Positions 10,739-24,690 of a DNA stretch of 64,000 nucleotides are shown piece by piece. The translations under genes and the position numbers were made by a program. A model generated the notes under the pieces. It had not been told where the DNA came from. It saw nothing but the letters and a program-made list of their open reading frames with translations, and did not search any database. Origin of the DNA: Ifrita kowaldi (taxonomy: Eukaryota; Chordata; Aves; Passeriformes; Cinclosomatidae); NCBI GenBank assembly GCA_013398055.1, contig VZRS01012483.1:62771-126770 (forward strand), in the 5' to 3' direction. Position 1 is the stretch's first letter, and each line of letters begins with the position of its first letter.

Positions 10739-13700
10739 CAAACTAAATTTCAATCGAGATAGCAGTGATCTGTAGGTTAAAAAGAAGAAATAAAGCACAC
10801 ACTTTCAAACAGTATGTTGGCATCAAAACCTCTGGACTGTCACATATGGAGATTGTGTTGCTCAGCAATGGGCTCAGCAAATCATCCCAGTTTATCTTCG
10901 ATCTGTAAATGGAATTGGATAAAATTTCATTGTCTTTAAAACAGATCGTGGCTTCCATCCATTTCAAACCACAAGCACAGGGTTAAGAGGCTAACCTTTT
11001 GAAATTCAGAGGGTGCTAAATATTTTCTGCAGGGAGTGATGGATGTTTAAGTGCTGACTTTCTGGGTTTTTTTCAGTTTACATATTGACAAGTTTCAGAA
11101 CACAAAATAAAGACATATTGTATATTTAGCCACACTTGTTTTAGCCCCTGGCTGTCTGTGTTCATGATCCCCATTTAAGGCAATCTCATTTTTCTTAGCT
11201 GCTCCCTCCTCCAGAACTTCAGACCTGCTTTAACAGTGCTGCTAATCCCTGCCTCCTGTGAAAACAGCATCTCCCAGGGGAATTTGAATTACGGGAAGAA
11301 GCAAATACTGCTGCTTGGCAGACTGTGCAGAGACACAGAGTGATTTTTTAAATGATTACTGGTGATATCAAGTGTTGAATAACTGCACTGCTTATCACCT
11401 AAATTACTTTTAGCTCCTACTCCAGGTCATTCACAAAGTCTAAATCTAATACAGCTTTGTCTTTTTATGTCTCAAACCTGTAAATTCAAGAATGTTGTGC
11501 TTTGATTGGTCTAATCTGTTCTGCCTAGTGAAAGAAACAGCTTTATCATAGGAGGTGAGCTTCTTAAAAAGCAGAGCAATATTTTGGTTCTTAGACATTT
11601 ATGCCACCTTCAAACCCAAATGTCATGATGGTATGGGCTTGCAATTAGAATGTCTAAACTCTCTAATTCTCAAAATTTCGAGTTCCCAGACACGACCTTC
11701 ATCAGGCCGAATGTGAATGGAACACAGTTTGTGTATTACTTGTATCAAACATGCACGAGTTTTCTGCTTGTTAGAGATATAATACCCCCCTTACCTTTCT
11801 GTTCCAGTGGAGGTCACTCAATCAGCTCTGTTTGGTCACATTTTGAACTGAAAGAAATCACATTTTTTCAGACAAAGGCTTTCTCCAATATTTTTACATT
11901 TTGAAGTGCTGGGTTCCTCTGAGTTTATTATCTTCTCACTATTTGTGGTTGTTTACTTCTCCTTACCTTTTAAGAACAACCAGAGGAGAACTGGTCTACT
12001 TTTGATTGCAGTTTGTGCCTCAAACAATGGCACTATCAGGTTCTCACAGAAGGCACCAACCCGGCATTTTTTCTGTGTTGAAGTTAGTTGCTAGCACAAG
12101 TTTTTTATCCTTTTTTAGTGGTTTTCAACAGCAGAGAGAGATGGAGACAGAAAGACTGCAAAACAGCAAAAGGCCGTCTTGCCCTCCAAAGTGACCTTCA
12201 CATGTAGACTGGATGGGTAACTTGGCTGCACAGTATCAGGAAATTTTGTGTTGTACTTGCAAGTTCCCTAAGCAAGGCTAGTCTGCAGATCTGCAGTGTT
12301 TTATTGGTAAAAGGGATTGATGATCAGATTTGATCTCAGAATGCCACGTGTGGTTTGTTGTGGGCATTACACAGTGCTGCAGTACCATGCAAGTACAAGC
12401 TGGCAAAGAATAGGGGACTCTGGGCCTGGCTGTGGTACCTCACACTCTGCAGGGTGTTTCAGGCCTGATGCCTTCCTTCCACTACAGTGAGAAAATCCTG
12501 TGGGGAAAGAGAAGGGGGAAAAAAGAAAAAGAAAGGTGAAAGGGATGTTTCAGGCAGGTGGAGGGTAGGTGTGAGTGCAAAGGTCTGCGGGTTATTCAGA
12601 CCTGCCAGGGTAATTTATTCTGCTTTCCCTGTGGTGTGGTGTGGTGTGTAGATCCTTCTTGCCCTTCGGCTAAAGATACCCTTCAGCACCTCCAGTGCTG
12701 GTGAGACCATCACCATTAGCCATAATGTGTAGAGAACACAGATTGTCTCAATTGCACACAAGTTTTGGCACCAGTTCAGTGACTTCTGTACCATGTGCAA
12801 ACAGTGAAAATGTTTGAATGCTCCACTGTGAGATGATTGCCCTACCTGCATGCCTACACGTGAAGTATAGACTTTATATAAGGATCATGGTTATTAAAGG
12901 TGGACTATCAATAATTTTGTCTAATTAGAGAGTGAAGTGACCACTGGGCCCAGTGATTAAAATTCCTTTTCTGTAAGCTAAGAATTACAGTCGCTGATTT
13001 GTATGACAGCCATGCATGTTATTCTCTGTAATTTACCCAAATATACTTTTAAAATAATCACCTTTTTTATAAGCATGTAAGGGTACACAAATTTTAACTC
13101 AAACTGCTGTAATTACATCTAATCTAGTCAAATTCATTTTTATTAAAGTTCACACTGTGAGACTAATGAACCTAAAGCACTGAAATCATTCTCATTACAC
13201 ACACTTAGATCTATTTACTGAATCTGCATTGTTTCATGCCCAGAAGGTGAAAGTAAAAACCCACACCACCAAGATGCAAAACACATCTTCTCAATCATTT
13301 CCCCTACATGAAACAGTTTAAACCAGCTGTGTTCTAACAGGCAGGGGGATGTAAGAAATGTTTCCCTCACTAGGTTTTAATATGAAGGAATGTTTGACTG
13401 ATGAAGAGTGGTTTAAAGGACAATGAAACTAGAAGGAGAAAAGTCAGCTGCTGATGATGGGCAGGGAGATGATACAGACAGCTGACACACTTATGGAATT
13501 GATGCTTCCAGAAGTTGAAGGAAAGACACAGCCACTCCAGCTGACACACAACTGTCCTTTCATATCATCTCCCAAAACCCTGTAGGCAGGGAATTATCTT
13601 CTAAAAAATCACTCACAAGGTCACTCTTCCCCTGTTCGTCCAATTCCCCCTTCAAACATGTGCTCCCATGGCCTGTGCAAATAACTGGCCAACGAGCAGT

Positions 13701-15630
13701 AGAGAGGATGTGGGAGCTGCTCAGGCGATGCACATGCAGCAAGGAAAATGGGTTTATTTCCATCTGTACCGGCCTTCACTACACAGTAAACCTACACTTC
13801 GAAGGACTGGCAGATAGATTACTAAGCAAAGCAAAATAAAATCACAGTTCTTTTTCCAACACGAGTTTCATCATGATCCCTTTCCTCCAAAGCCCAAGTA
13901 AACAGATCTTCCTATATGATTGTGAAGAAACCTTTTGAGGTTGAGAGAAATGCTTTTCTTTTCCTTCCAAAGAAAACAAAAGCAGACCGGAGTGTAGAAA
14001 TTAAAATCACTGTCAAATCTCTTAAATTTCACCAGCCAGTTACCCAAGCAGGGATTGTCTATTTACCTCACTTCAGTTACAAAGCTCTCTCTTGAGAAAG
14101 GAGCACAAACAGGATGCAAAGGGCCAGAATTTCCAAATAAAATCTCCTCACAGGTAACAAAACATATTTTGCCACACAATCAATGAGAAGTGATTGCTTC
14201 CTGTGCTAATGACGTTTTTGCTCCTGACAAAGAAAGACCACTTCTCATTCCATCCTCATGGTGCCTCCAATGCAATATCCAATTTTTCCATGGCTTTACA
14301 TTCATGATAAGAGCTATCAAAATAGATTATCTCCTCAACTGCCTGAAGGGAATGGCTTTTATATTTCACATTTTGGGTTGGGCAAAATACAGAACTACTT
14401 TTTTCTCCGTCACCATTTTCATTGACTTTTTTGTGGTAGTTTTTCAGACATTTTTAGCCACTGATAATTATGGATTACCCAACACAAATCCATCAATAAA
14501 GCATTGCGGATAATTCCTCAGTAATGAGAATACATAAATTCCTCACTCAATAGGTTATGCAATCAGTTCACTGCTTAATAAAAAAAACAAATCTGAGGTA
14601 GTGCAACCTCTACAACAATCCATTTAAAGTGGAATTTGTTAATGCTGGATGAGATCCTTGACTGCAATAAATCAACAAATCCTCCATGAATCAATGGAAT
14701 GACACTGAATTGAACTCCATGACAGTCAGTCTGCAGTTTTTTCTAAATAAAGGTTCCTTTGCTATCATGACAATCCTTCTAAATTTATTAAAATAATTCT
14801 TTTCTAAAGAAAAGCTTACATATATTTATTTAAAATGGCAAAATATTACATCTCTACTTTGCTTACATGGCTGGCATTATTCAGTTTCTTTCTCCTATTT
14901 GGCTAGCAATGGATAAAAAAATCATGGCTCTGCTAAGCTGATCAGGTGGCCCTGTGATTTCCCAGGTGGGGGACTCTGTCACCTGTGACTTGCTTCCAAC
15001 ATTCCTGCTGGATTTCCTTTCCATGGAAACTGTGGTGGAGGAGAAGAGGCAGGTTTGCTACAGAGTCAGAAGACTGCTCCCAGCTGTGGAGCTGAGAAAA
15101 CATTCAGGTTTATAGCTCATGTGTGACCTTTATGCTGTGCTGGAACATTTTCCCCCTCTGCCACTTACTGTCCTTGGTGTCACCTGATTGCTGAACGATG
15201 GTTCATGGCCCCATTTTGGGGAATTATGTGGCAATTTTGCAGTAAACTGCACATTTCATGCATTACACACATTCCAGAGCTGCAAAGATATAATTCCACA
15301 AAGTCCCAAAACATGTTAAAACCATTAATATAGTATTAATGGGTGAGGGGTGAGAAAAATGGAATAATTTAGTGAAGACCCTTTAATCTCTTATGTTCTG
15401 TGATTAAACCTTCAAGAGGCAGAAGAAAGAGCCTGGACTGTTGTCTCACAGCTTTTTGCCTCTAGAATGAAGAGCATGGAACAAGAACCTGCCTAGGTAA
15501 GAAAAAAAAGCGCTGAATGTTTGATTTCAGCATTTTTTGCAAACATCCTGGTTTCAGATTTAATAATCACATCCCCAAATATATCACAGTACACATAGTA
15601 TAAAAAATTAACATCCTGCTTTCTTTTTTT
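10739..15630. other. Unique non-coding sequence
   Basis: No gene is recognised. A short GTGGT repeat of about 3.6 copies lies at 12631-12648. The 107-codon frame at 14190-14513 has no domain and no coding-like composition. Segments around 12940-13150 are TAAT-rich and could be conserved non-coding DNA, which cannot be judged from one genome. Confidence 0.5.
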
Positions 15631-15652
15631 AGCCCTCTGTGTTCAGAGGGCT
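15631..15652. repeat. Perfect 9-bp hairpin with 4-base loop
   Basis: AGCCCTCTG and CAGAGGGCT form a perfect GC-rich stem around a TGTT loop, extended by one further T-A pair. A run of seven T precedes it on the plus strand. The stem is far too short for a microRNA precursor. It is a local inverted repeat of unknown meaning. Confidence 0.7.
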
Positions 15653-17816
15653 ACGAAGCTGTCTCGAGTATGTGTGCTTTCAATTAAAATTTCCAATTTC
15701 CAGGTCCAGTGCTTTTTCTCCACAAGTAAAAGAGACAGCCAAAAGCAGGGAGAAAACCCTCCATGGAGTTGGACCTCTGTACTCATTATGAGCTGGTTAG
15801 CAAGCACCTGCTATTCACCAGCTCAGAAAACAATTTGAAATTCAAGTAAGTCTCAGCAAGAACCTAACAGAGAACATCAGGCAGCCAGGCAGCCAGCCAG
15901 TTTCATATGCCTCATCTTTCAATGATTTTTGCTCTGATGCTCTCCCTCAGCACCACACACCAATTTTTTTTTCCCTGCTTTTCTTTCTATATTTGAAGTG
16001 GAAATATGTCGCTGTTTTAAATGTCTCCCAACTGGAGATTTTAGTGCCCTGTAAAGATAAAAATTATTTAGCAAGATATGACTTAGGAATAAAAGAACAT
16101 GTTAATATAGAAAGCCAAGCTAAATTCTCTCTTCCAAAGAGCAAAGTCTTGGTGAAAAATCTGCTTGGGGCAAATTAGATTGAAAACCTGGCACATGATA
16201 TACAAGAACTCTGAGGACATAATTCCCAGCTTTTCTCAGGTATTTATTGTACTAACAATGTGAAATTAAGTTTATTGTGCAGCAAACTGGGAGGAGCTTT
16301 ATGATGAGAGTGATCCAGCCAGCATTTCTGATTTAGACTGTTTTAGAAGCAGTATTGAGGCCTCATGATGCCCCCAGACACATAAAGCCAAATCTTTTCA
16401 GGCTCAGCTGAGCCTTTCAGCATTCCTAGGGGTGAAATGCACGCAGTTTCAAACCTTTGGACCTCTCATCCCAAACTAAGTGATCTGATTTGCACCTGGA
16501 AGAAGGAAAAAGAGTTTCTGTAGTCAGTATTTGGTTTTCACACCTTTAGGTTTGGCTTAGAGACCCTCTGGTTAGGGATGGTTTGAAATTTTTAATTTTT
16601 AACGCAGAGTTTACCTGCTATAGGGCTTTGTTGGCTCTAGGGTCATGGAGAATAGGAATCCAATCAATTTTCCTCTAGCTGATTTACCTAAATATTGCAG
16701 CTGCTCAATGCTTTTGGGCAGACTCCATGTTTTGGCTCTGACCTTCTTCCACCACTGAATAATTGATTGTATGGTTCTGTTCTGGTGAAACGCAGAGATC
16801 AAATTAAATGAGACCAGAAATCGCAACTATGTGAATATCCATTAAGTAGGAGGTCTAAGGAAATATAATGAAAACACATACAAGAAGAAAAAAATCTGAT
16901 ACTCTGAGTTTTATGTGTAGATGGAAAGGCAGTGGGAAGTTTTGACTTCATATGTGTACTGATGTGGTAAATTAAATTGGTCAGGGTAGCTCCAGGGAGC
17001 AAACAATATTTTTCCTTAAGGGTATATAGAATGTCATATTTTCATTCAAAAATGAAGGAATGCTAATACTTTGCTACTCCTTCAGCTTTTTGTATGTCAT
17101 ATTAACTGCAATTCATTGCAGGCAAAACAGAGTGTTTATTTGTTTTATTCAAAAGAAGTATAGTGCACTCTTTAATGTGTGCAGAAAATTAAATCCGGTG
17201 TCTATATCTGAAGAGACACAGGACTGAACCTCCTTCTTGACTGAACTACTGCAGCCACGCCAAATAATCTGCATTTTTCAGGCCTTGCACTCCCTTCCTT
17301 GCTGTAAGGACAGCAGATAACAAGTACAACAAAACAGTAGGACTGCGCTTGCCATGTGTGTGGTGCAGGAATTCAGGAGGGGACAAATGTAGACACAAAC
17401 CAGAAAGCAATTATTTTTTCAATCCTCTAAATTAGAGTTTGTGGTCTCAGGGTGCAGAGTCCCCTTTAGCCTGCCATGTCTGTGCTGTATTCACCCACAC
17501 AAGACAAAAACAATTGCCAGATTTGAGGATGGCAGAGAATTCCAACTCCTCGTCAGTTTGGCAGCAAACACTGACCCTCCTGAGTAGGTGTTGTCCTTTT
17601 CTGCTTTTTAGGGACATTCAGGGTGGTTTCATTAATGTGCTCTCCCTGGAGCACAGAGGAATCATCATCCTTCCTCTTTTCCTGAGGTGCATGGCATTTG
17701 AAACTTCGGTCTTTTACTACACGTGGAGTGGGTATTTGGAAGTGTTCTGTGACTTGCAGGGTGCCACTGTGTGTGAAGTTGCTTCTGAATTATATAAATA
17801 TATTTTAAAAAATAAA
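15653..17816. other. Unique non-coding sequence
   Basis: Nothing recognisable. The 149-codon frame beginning at 17439 runs into the TA-rich tract and shows no protein family signature. Confidence 0.5.
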
Positions 17817-17848
17817 ATATATACGTACGCATGCATGTATGTATATAT
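17817..17848. repeat. Alternating purine-pyrimidine tract (32 bp)
   Basis: Every base from 17817 to 17848 alternates purine and pyrimidine (AT, AC, GT and GC steps, including CG and TGCATG words). Such tracts can adopt left-handed Z-DNA or melt easily under supercoiling. Confidence 0.8.
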
Positions 17849-17867
17849 CTCCTGGTTGGCAGTGCGT

Positions 17868-17925
17868 GCAGGAGACAGGACTCAATGATCCAAGGAATGG
17901 TTTCCAATCCTATATTCTCCAGCAT
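17868..17925 (+). mobile_element. Possible decayed CR1 3' end
   Basis: The words GGACTCAATGATCC, TTTCCAATCC and TATATTCT follow the order of the CR1 3'-terminal consensus (a GGACT..ATGATCC block, then TTCCAAC, then ATTCT). No reading frame or clear end repeat survives. The match is short, so chance or another repeat with a related 3' end remains possible. Confidence 0.35.
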
Positions 17926-20900
17926 CCAGAAGTACAAACCAGCTGGTAGATGAAGAATGGTGTTTATGTGGACAAAAGCAGTCCTGCACACTGCAGGTGA
18001 GTGCCTTTATTTTAGCCAACCACTCTATGATCCCATGAACCAACATGAACAGGCGCTTCTGAGGTACAGTGCCACTCACTAATCTAAATTTTAGAGGTAA
18101 AAACCTCAGATGTGTCACACCCCAAAGTCAGGGCATTCACTTTAAAGGAATTTAAAGACTCTCCGGGTTAGGTGTCCACAGCTACAGCATACAGTTGGAT
18201 GACATTATTTCAATCAGTGATGCTTGGATGGAATATAAATTAAAAATGTCAAAAATCTCCTTTGCTGTTCACTGGCAAGACACCAATTAGAAGGCTTCAT
18301 CCAGTTTTTTGACATTGCACTTCAGGGAAGGTGTGGACTGATTAAAAAAGGTCTACAGGTGAGTGAGAGATATTAAAGTTCTTGAAAGCCAAGAACTACA
18401 CGGAAGAGCTAATGAAGGTTAAACACAGGTTAAATTTTAAAAGGCCAGGGAAAGGGAAGTAGGAGAAAATAGATATTAATACTTCTCAAGTGTATGAAGA
18501 GTTCTTGAAGAGGCTGTGGATACAACAAGAAACATGGATTTAACTTGCTGCAAGAAAGAGTGAAGAAAGATGAAGGCTTGACCATGGCTTTGCCCCCCAG
18601 TGCAGCAATAGGAAGCAGCTCCAGAGGATCAGTTTTCCCCAGGGTTTCTTGGTGTTGAAAGAAGGGAGCTCAACTGTGCCAAAGCTCTGATTATTTCAAT
18701 ATCTGCTGGCAGTGGAGGGGGGGGGTAACTAAAAGTGTGCCCATCCTTGCTCTGTTCTCCCACCTCTCCCTGGCCCGTCTCTCACCCTGTGCTCTCTCCA
18801 TGCTCCTGAGACCTGATCCCTCCTGCTGCAGCAACAGACAAAATTTTGGCCCACAAATACAAAGAGAAATCGTGCCCAGGACTCTGTGAGAGCCCAGCAG
18901 AGGCTCTGCCACACCAGGGAAGCAGAAGAACATACGGCCCCACGTGTTACTAGGTGACTAGAAGTGCTCTGCATTCTACCTAAATGAGAGATTTATGTTT
19001 TGCACATTTCTCACAGCAACCTCAAGGAATGATGAAACAACTCACTTCCTCTGCTGTTTCTCGGGCTTTCCTGGTGCCACAGCAGCTGCTTATGTTGAAT
19101 ATTTAACCACCTTACTGTTACAGATCCCAATTTACTGATGTTCTGACAACTTCCCTTTATCTCCCACCCTTTCATCACTCAAGGTGTAAGACACACGAGA
19201 GGAAATGTGGGGAAAAAAGTCCATCAGCATGCATTGTGAGCCCTCAGAAGTGCAGAATGAAAGAGGAGGAAAAACATGCAAATAACTACGTTTTACTCCT
19301 TGCTACTGACACACAAGCCAGAGTGAAAACAGCCAGAAGCTCCCTAAACCGAACGAGAGCAGATGTGTGAGGTCTGTGGCTGATTTACTGAAAGGGAGGC
19401 ATTTAGTGAGGCCTTTAGCTAGTTAACCTTATTTTGTGACAACTTCTGCATATTTTTAAGGCCTTTTTTCAATCCTGCATTCTGGGCATATAATTGTTTG
19501 CATTTTGAACAGCTGGCTAAAGTTTTGCAATGAGTTTCAGCAGATATAAGTTCTTTCCTTGACGCTTTCCTGTCCCTTTTGCCTAAAAATTTCTTTGCAG
19601 GCAGCTTAACAAACCACACACTGGATTAAAAGAAAATGTTGCCTCTTTAAGATTCAAGTAAGAAGAATACTTGCAAGGAATTTTCCTTTTTTCTATTCTC
19701 ACATGTACATGTGGGAAGTGGAAGCCCTAGGAAGGTGCTGTGTCTTCTTACCTGGAGAATGCCTTTTAGGGAAAGGACCTCCAGCCCATGTTTTCCTGAA
19801 GTCAGCAATTAAATATCTCAGTTTTGCTTTCTCTGGCTGCAGTACTGACACAAATTTCCAGTTTCTGAATTCTTCTTCCCGTCTGGCTCAGGAATGTCTT
19901 CTACAGCTCTTCTTTGTTATCGTAAGATTAAAAAGGAAAGAAGCACCTTTTAAATTCATATAGAATAATGAATGAGAAAAGTGTCTTGTCATTCATTTTA
20001 AAGAAGATTGAGATAGTTATAGCACATAATTACTAAATTTAATGAAGTAATTACTTTTCAAATTGATTTCTAATTTCCTATTAAAAAAAAACAAGTTCCC
20101 ATGGTTAATAATGGAACAGGAATAATTAACAGTACCTACAAATTAAAACTACCCATGCTGTATTGCATAACTTGAGGAGCTGTATTATAAATTTGTTGTG
20201 TTCTTTGCACGGAAATGGATCCTAGCTTGAATAAACCTCAAACCACACATTCCTTTCTGTTGATTTTGTCAGTTTACAACAGCAGTTTATGCTGCCTCCT
20301 GCCCTGAGCTTCTGTATTCTCCCTGCTGCCACTCTGGAAAAAGACCTGTGGGTAGCACAACACATCTGGTGACTCCAACAGTGATGAGAAAAGCAAGGAA
20401 AAACATTAGTTCTCTGTGAGGTCAGAAAAGATTGCTGGAAGTATTCAGGGTTCACAAACACTGCAGTGATGTATTGTCAAAGCTGTCTTAATTCCCTCTG
20501 TCAAAGCACAGCCGTCATACTGAGGATTGTTTTGTTGGAGAGATGTCAGATACCTCAGGATATAGCCTGACTTTATAAAAAAAATATGGCCTGACTTTAT
20601 ATAAAATCTAAAATTTGCAGTTTGGGGAAATAGTAATATCTTCACTTAATGCCAGTAATAGAATTAGGAAAATGAATAAGTTTGTGGGCCCTTGCAGTGG
20701 CAGGTAAAAAAGGTTATAGGGTTATGACTTTAGCTAATTGTACAAAGATTATTTTTATTTTCCTTTAATGTTTGTGCTTAAAGATAAATAACAGAATACA
20801 AGAATTAATGAGAGCATTTTAGGCAGCTTGCCTTACCTTGTTGTGAATAATTTTTAGAATAGGAGAGCACGGGTACATTTCAAAAGACTGAAAAGTAACC

Positions 20901-23900
20901 AGCCTTGTTCAAAAAGTACCAGGAAAACTGACAGAAGTATTTTAGAAGCACTGCAAATGCACTCCCCAGTTTTAGCTGCCACTAACACTGCAGACATTTT
21001 TGAAATTACAGAAGTAATAAGCATTTATAGAGCTAAAAGACACCCATTTTTACACTGACACTGTGAAAAGAATATGGCAAGGCAAATGTTTATCATGTAA
21101 ACCTAATCCAACCCCTATTCAGGGTAGACTTTCTGTTTATTCCTTAAATTGCTTGCAGCCAAAATCTCAGTGCTTTCCTCTGGCACGTCTGGTGCTGCTG
21201 GCTCACCGGGGGAGACTGATGTGCGATAGAAAACCGTGTGAACTTTGTTTCACTCCTCTGATTTGATTGGGCAAGCACAGATGCAGTAGATTGTCAGGAT
21301 GCCAGCCTGCATTGCCATGTGAGCTGCATTTCCATCTGGGGGGCTTCCTCTTCCCCACCAACCAGAGGTCTTTTTGCCTGTTTCTTTTGGAGTATTCCAT
21401 AGCACAGGGAAGCGATTCAGGGGCAGTTATTTATCTGATTATGTTGCTTTGTAATAACACTTGTTCGATACTGAGAGCACATTTATTGGACTTAGAATCA
21501 GAAGTCCGGACAAAAAGTGTTTATTTGTTTTGGTTTGGATTTGGTTTTTTATCTCTCAGGCAGGATCCTATGCCAATGGCAAGCTGGGTGCTCTGCAGGG
21601 CACAACTGTTTCTGTTTCTTCAGGAGGCACCAAGCTTTGCTTCAGCATCCTTACAATTCTACAGCTTTGTGTCCCCTCTCCAGCTTCTGTCTGTGTGAAG
21701 ACTCAACTTCTCCCACTGACTGACTTTATCTTGTCTTATTTGTGTGCTGGTGTCATTTCCTGCCAGCTGAATTAAAGGTTTGAGCCTTGTCAAACCATGA
21801 CATCCAACAGGTGTAGGCTCCCCAAAAATCCCATTCCTCTTCCCACAGTAAGACATCTTCCTCAATGATATAAGAATTATTCTAATACCCAGAATGACAT
21901 GCTAATATAGCAACCTTGAATTTAAGTCGAAAATTGACTTTTCTTTTAATCCTCATTGTCAAAATTTAAATGTAAAACCAAGGGGTGTCCTAAGGGCTTG
22001 GACATTAAAAACTAACTCAATGTAATTACTATTTTCAAATGTCAAGAAGTTTTAAAATTATGTAAAAATGCTTATGTTTGGCAGTACTGCAAAAAACATG
22101 GAGTTTTTCTGCACATCTTGATTAGAAAGCAACCTATTTGAAGCCAAAATCTCCTTGCCATTATTTTTGTTTTCTCTGACAAAAAGAGTCACTGGGCCAG
22201 TTTCCTTCATTGGTATATCATATAAAAAACATGTCAATGAACTAAACACATTCTAATGAATCACTTCAGGGTTACTCAATTGACCACAGAGTCCATTTCT
22301 TGAATAAATCAATGCAGGCATTAGAAAGTATTTCAAGTTAAAGTTCTTTGTTGAACTATGGGTAGGAATTCAGAGGAAAGGAGGAAGCCACTGCACTAGA
22401 AAGAACACCTGCATTGCTCTTTGCCAGTAAACTCAATGCTTGATATTGCAGACTTTTGCTACCTCTTGACCTTAACACAGCTATTTTAGGGAAAAAGCAC
22501 TTGGTCTGTAGTAAGCATTATTGGAACTTCCACTGTTTTTCACCACAGTACCTCATTAACAGTACCTAATTAATCCATGGAAATGGAAATAGGAAATCTT
22601 TTCTGAGCTGACAGAGACCTCTGCTGCAGTCTTGATAGATTTCTATGCTCTTACCTCAAAATCCTGACAGCCCAAGCACAGCCACAGCTTTGAGGGCCAG
22701 TGAGACTGTACACAGCTCTTCAGCCAGGCTCTGGCTGGGGCTCTGATTTCTCATCATGTTTTCTTTGCTCACTGTGCTGACCTGAACCAGCTCTGACACC
22801 AACCCTAGAGCAAGGTCCTGGTGTGGGGCAGAAGCTCAGTCACCCTGTGACAGTGATTTATAGGGAAGCTTGGGATTGTATTTAAAGGAAGGAACCACAA
22901 GGCTGAACCCTTGCTCAGCTTCTTTTATCTCTTGCTCTGAGATAGACCACTGTGAACGAGCTCAGAGCTTGACTCTAGCTTGTGAGGGGAAAAGGTGATT
23001 TTTTATCACAGAGTTTCCAGAAAAGGAGGAAAAGTGGTGTATAACGGAGGGGTATTTGCCCTCCTTTCAGCTTCACAGCAGTTTCTGAGACAAAGTTATT
23101 CAAGTGGCAGCATAAAATCATGTCGCTGCATTTAAAGAAGCATAAAATTTTGACAATGATCAGTCTCTCTGGTAAGAAGGTAAATATTCAGTCATTTTCC
23201 CTTCCTAATTACACATGGCTCCTGTATTTATTCATTCAAGAATGACTCCGGGTGCTTGGTCTGGCCTCTTCCATAAACAAATGGTGTTCTCTTTCCTTTT
23301 TTAGAAACTAATTATGCATTTTGAGAAACTAGGAAAATGCATTTTAAAAGTAACCACGGATAAGAGAGCAAACAAAGTGTGTACCTAAGAATGCTGTTTG
23401 GCTTCCAGATTTGTAAAACCTCTGAGAAATAAAGGGTGACAAAACCATTTTGCTTCTCTATCTTCCTGTTAGATTCTGGGTCCCTTTGGAGGCTCCTAAC
23501 TTCCAGAGCACGGTGTAAAACTCCTTGTTTCAATTTCCTGTAGCTGGGAGAGAGTTCCTGCGATTATTCCTTCACTGTCCTGGTACTGAGAAGAGCAGAG
23601 GAGCCTCAGCCGAGCCCACACTCTCAGGCACCACCAGGAATTTTCGGCTTTCCTTGTGTCTTGATGATTTCCCAAAGATGGATTGCATCTGTTCTTTTGA
23701 AAAGGAGAATGCCCATGGAAAGTGCAGGGTGGTGAATGAGGGGCAGGCAAAGGACAAGAGCAATGTACATTCTTTATACTAAAATGTTACAGTAGCTGCT
23801 GAAACTATGTAGGCTTTTTAGGTCCCATTTCAAACATAGTGCGGATACAGAATGATTTAAACATGATCGGAATTCAAAGAAATACTTATTTGCTACAAAA

Positions 23901-24015
23901 TTTGAACATCTTAAGAAATTTGACACTCATTCTCAGTGAATTTTACACTGGTTGAGGAAAAAACTTCTGTTTCTTGGCCATACAAATCTAGAAGTTTTAT
24001 GAAATATAGAAAAGA
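17926..24015. other. Unique non-coding sequence
   Basis: No gene is recognised. A 22-24 base tandem duplication of a GCCTGACTTTATA word sits near 20567-20605. The 143-codon frame at 21267-21698 overlaps other frames on the same DNA and has no domain I can identify. CpG is slightly raised around 21190-21240. Confidence 0.5.
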
Positions 24016-24032
24016 TGTGTGTGTGTGTGTGT
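24016..24032. repeat. TG dinucleotide microsatellite
   Basis: Eight and a half copies of TG. Short, but likely length-variable. Confidence 0.9.
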
Positions 24033-24457
24033 ATTGTGGGTAATACCTGCATTTAATAGGGAACTGCCTGAATTACTCAAATTCACCTATTTCAGGCACT
24101 TTGTTAATGCTGTATGAAAAAGATTTCTGCAGTTCCAAGACATTGGACAGACAGATAAACCTGTGCCTCGGTAAGAGGGGAACTCATTGTCTAAGAACCT
24201 CTGAATCTGTCAGTTGTCTACCAGGTTACATCAGAGAAATGACATTTGTAAGGGAAGCTTAAAACAAGGGCCCGTCAGTGATTAGATATTAAAGTGCAGA
24301 TTGTTGGGCTGGATTTCTCATAACTGCAATTTGAAGCCATCTGTCTGACAAAGTTTGTCCTATCATTAAGTTCTTTCTAAAAATGATGTTCTTCAGAACC
24401 CAGATAAAGAGCCAAGCAGAAGGGATGGAAGGAGAGCAGAGTGTAATGAAGGGTTTG
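24033..24457. other. Unique non-coding sequence
   Basis: No recognisable feature precedes the CR1 fragment. Confidence 0.5.
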
Positions 24458-24690
24458 AGTGCCTCCTCAGCGAGTTCTCTGAGGACACAAAGGACCTGGA
24501 CAGGTTGAGGAGATGGGCAGACAGAAATCATCTAAAATTCAACAAAGGCAAATACAGAGCCCTGCACCTGGGGAGGAACAACCCCAGGCACCAGCACAGG
24601 CTGGGGGCCAAACTGCTGGGAAGCAGCTCTGTGGAGAAGGACCTGGGGGTCCTGGTGGACAAGAGATTGCTCCTGAACCGCAGAAGGGGT
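24458..24690 (+). mobile_element. CR1 LINE fragment, reverse-transcriptase C-terminal part
   Basis: This is part of ORF2 of a chicken-repeat-1 non-LTR retrotransposon. An open frame carries the CR1 landmarks in order: a LSEFSEDT stretch matching the LSKFADDT active-site block, then DLDRLRRWADRN, LKFNKGKYRALHLGRNNP, and SSSVEKDLGVLVD. The catalytic FADD box has changed to FSED. About 20 residues normally found between that box and DLDRL are missing, so there is an internal deletion. The copy stops soon after LVDKR, before the usual MSQQCALAAKK segment, and lacks the 3' untranslated region. It is a dead, truncated copy. The neighbouring A/C run at 24716-24740 is not the CR1 tail. Confidence 0.92.

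Noticed and set aside
15623..15652. T run plus hairpin resembling a bacterial terminator
   Set aside because: The order is wrong (T run before the stem) and the window is vertebrate nuclear DNA, so this class of signal does not apply.
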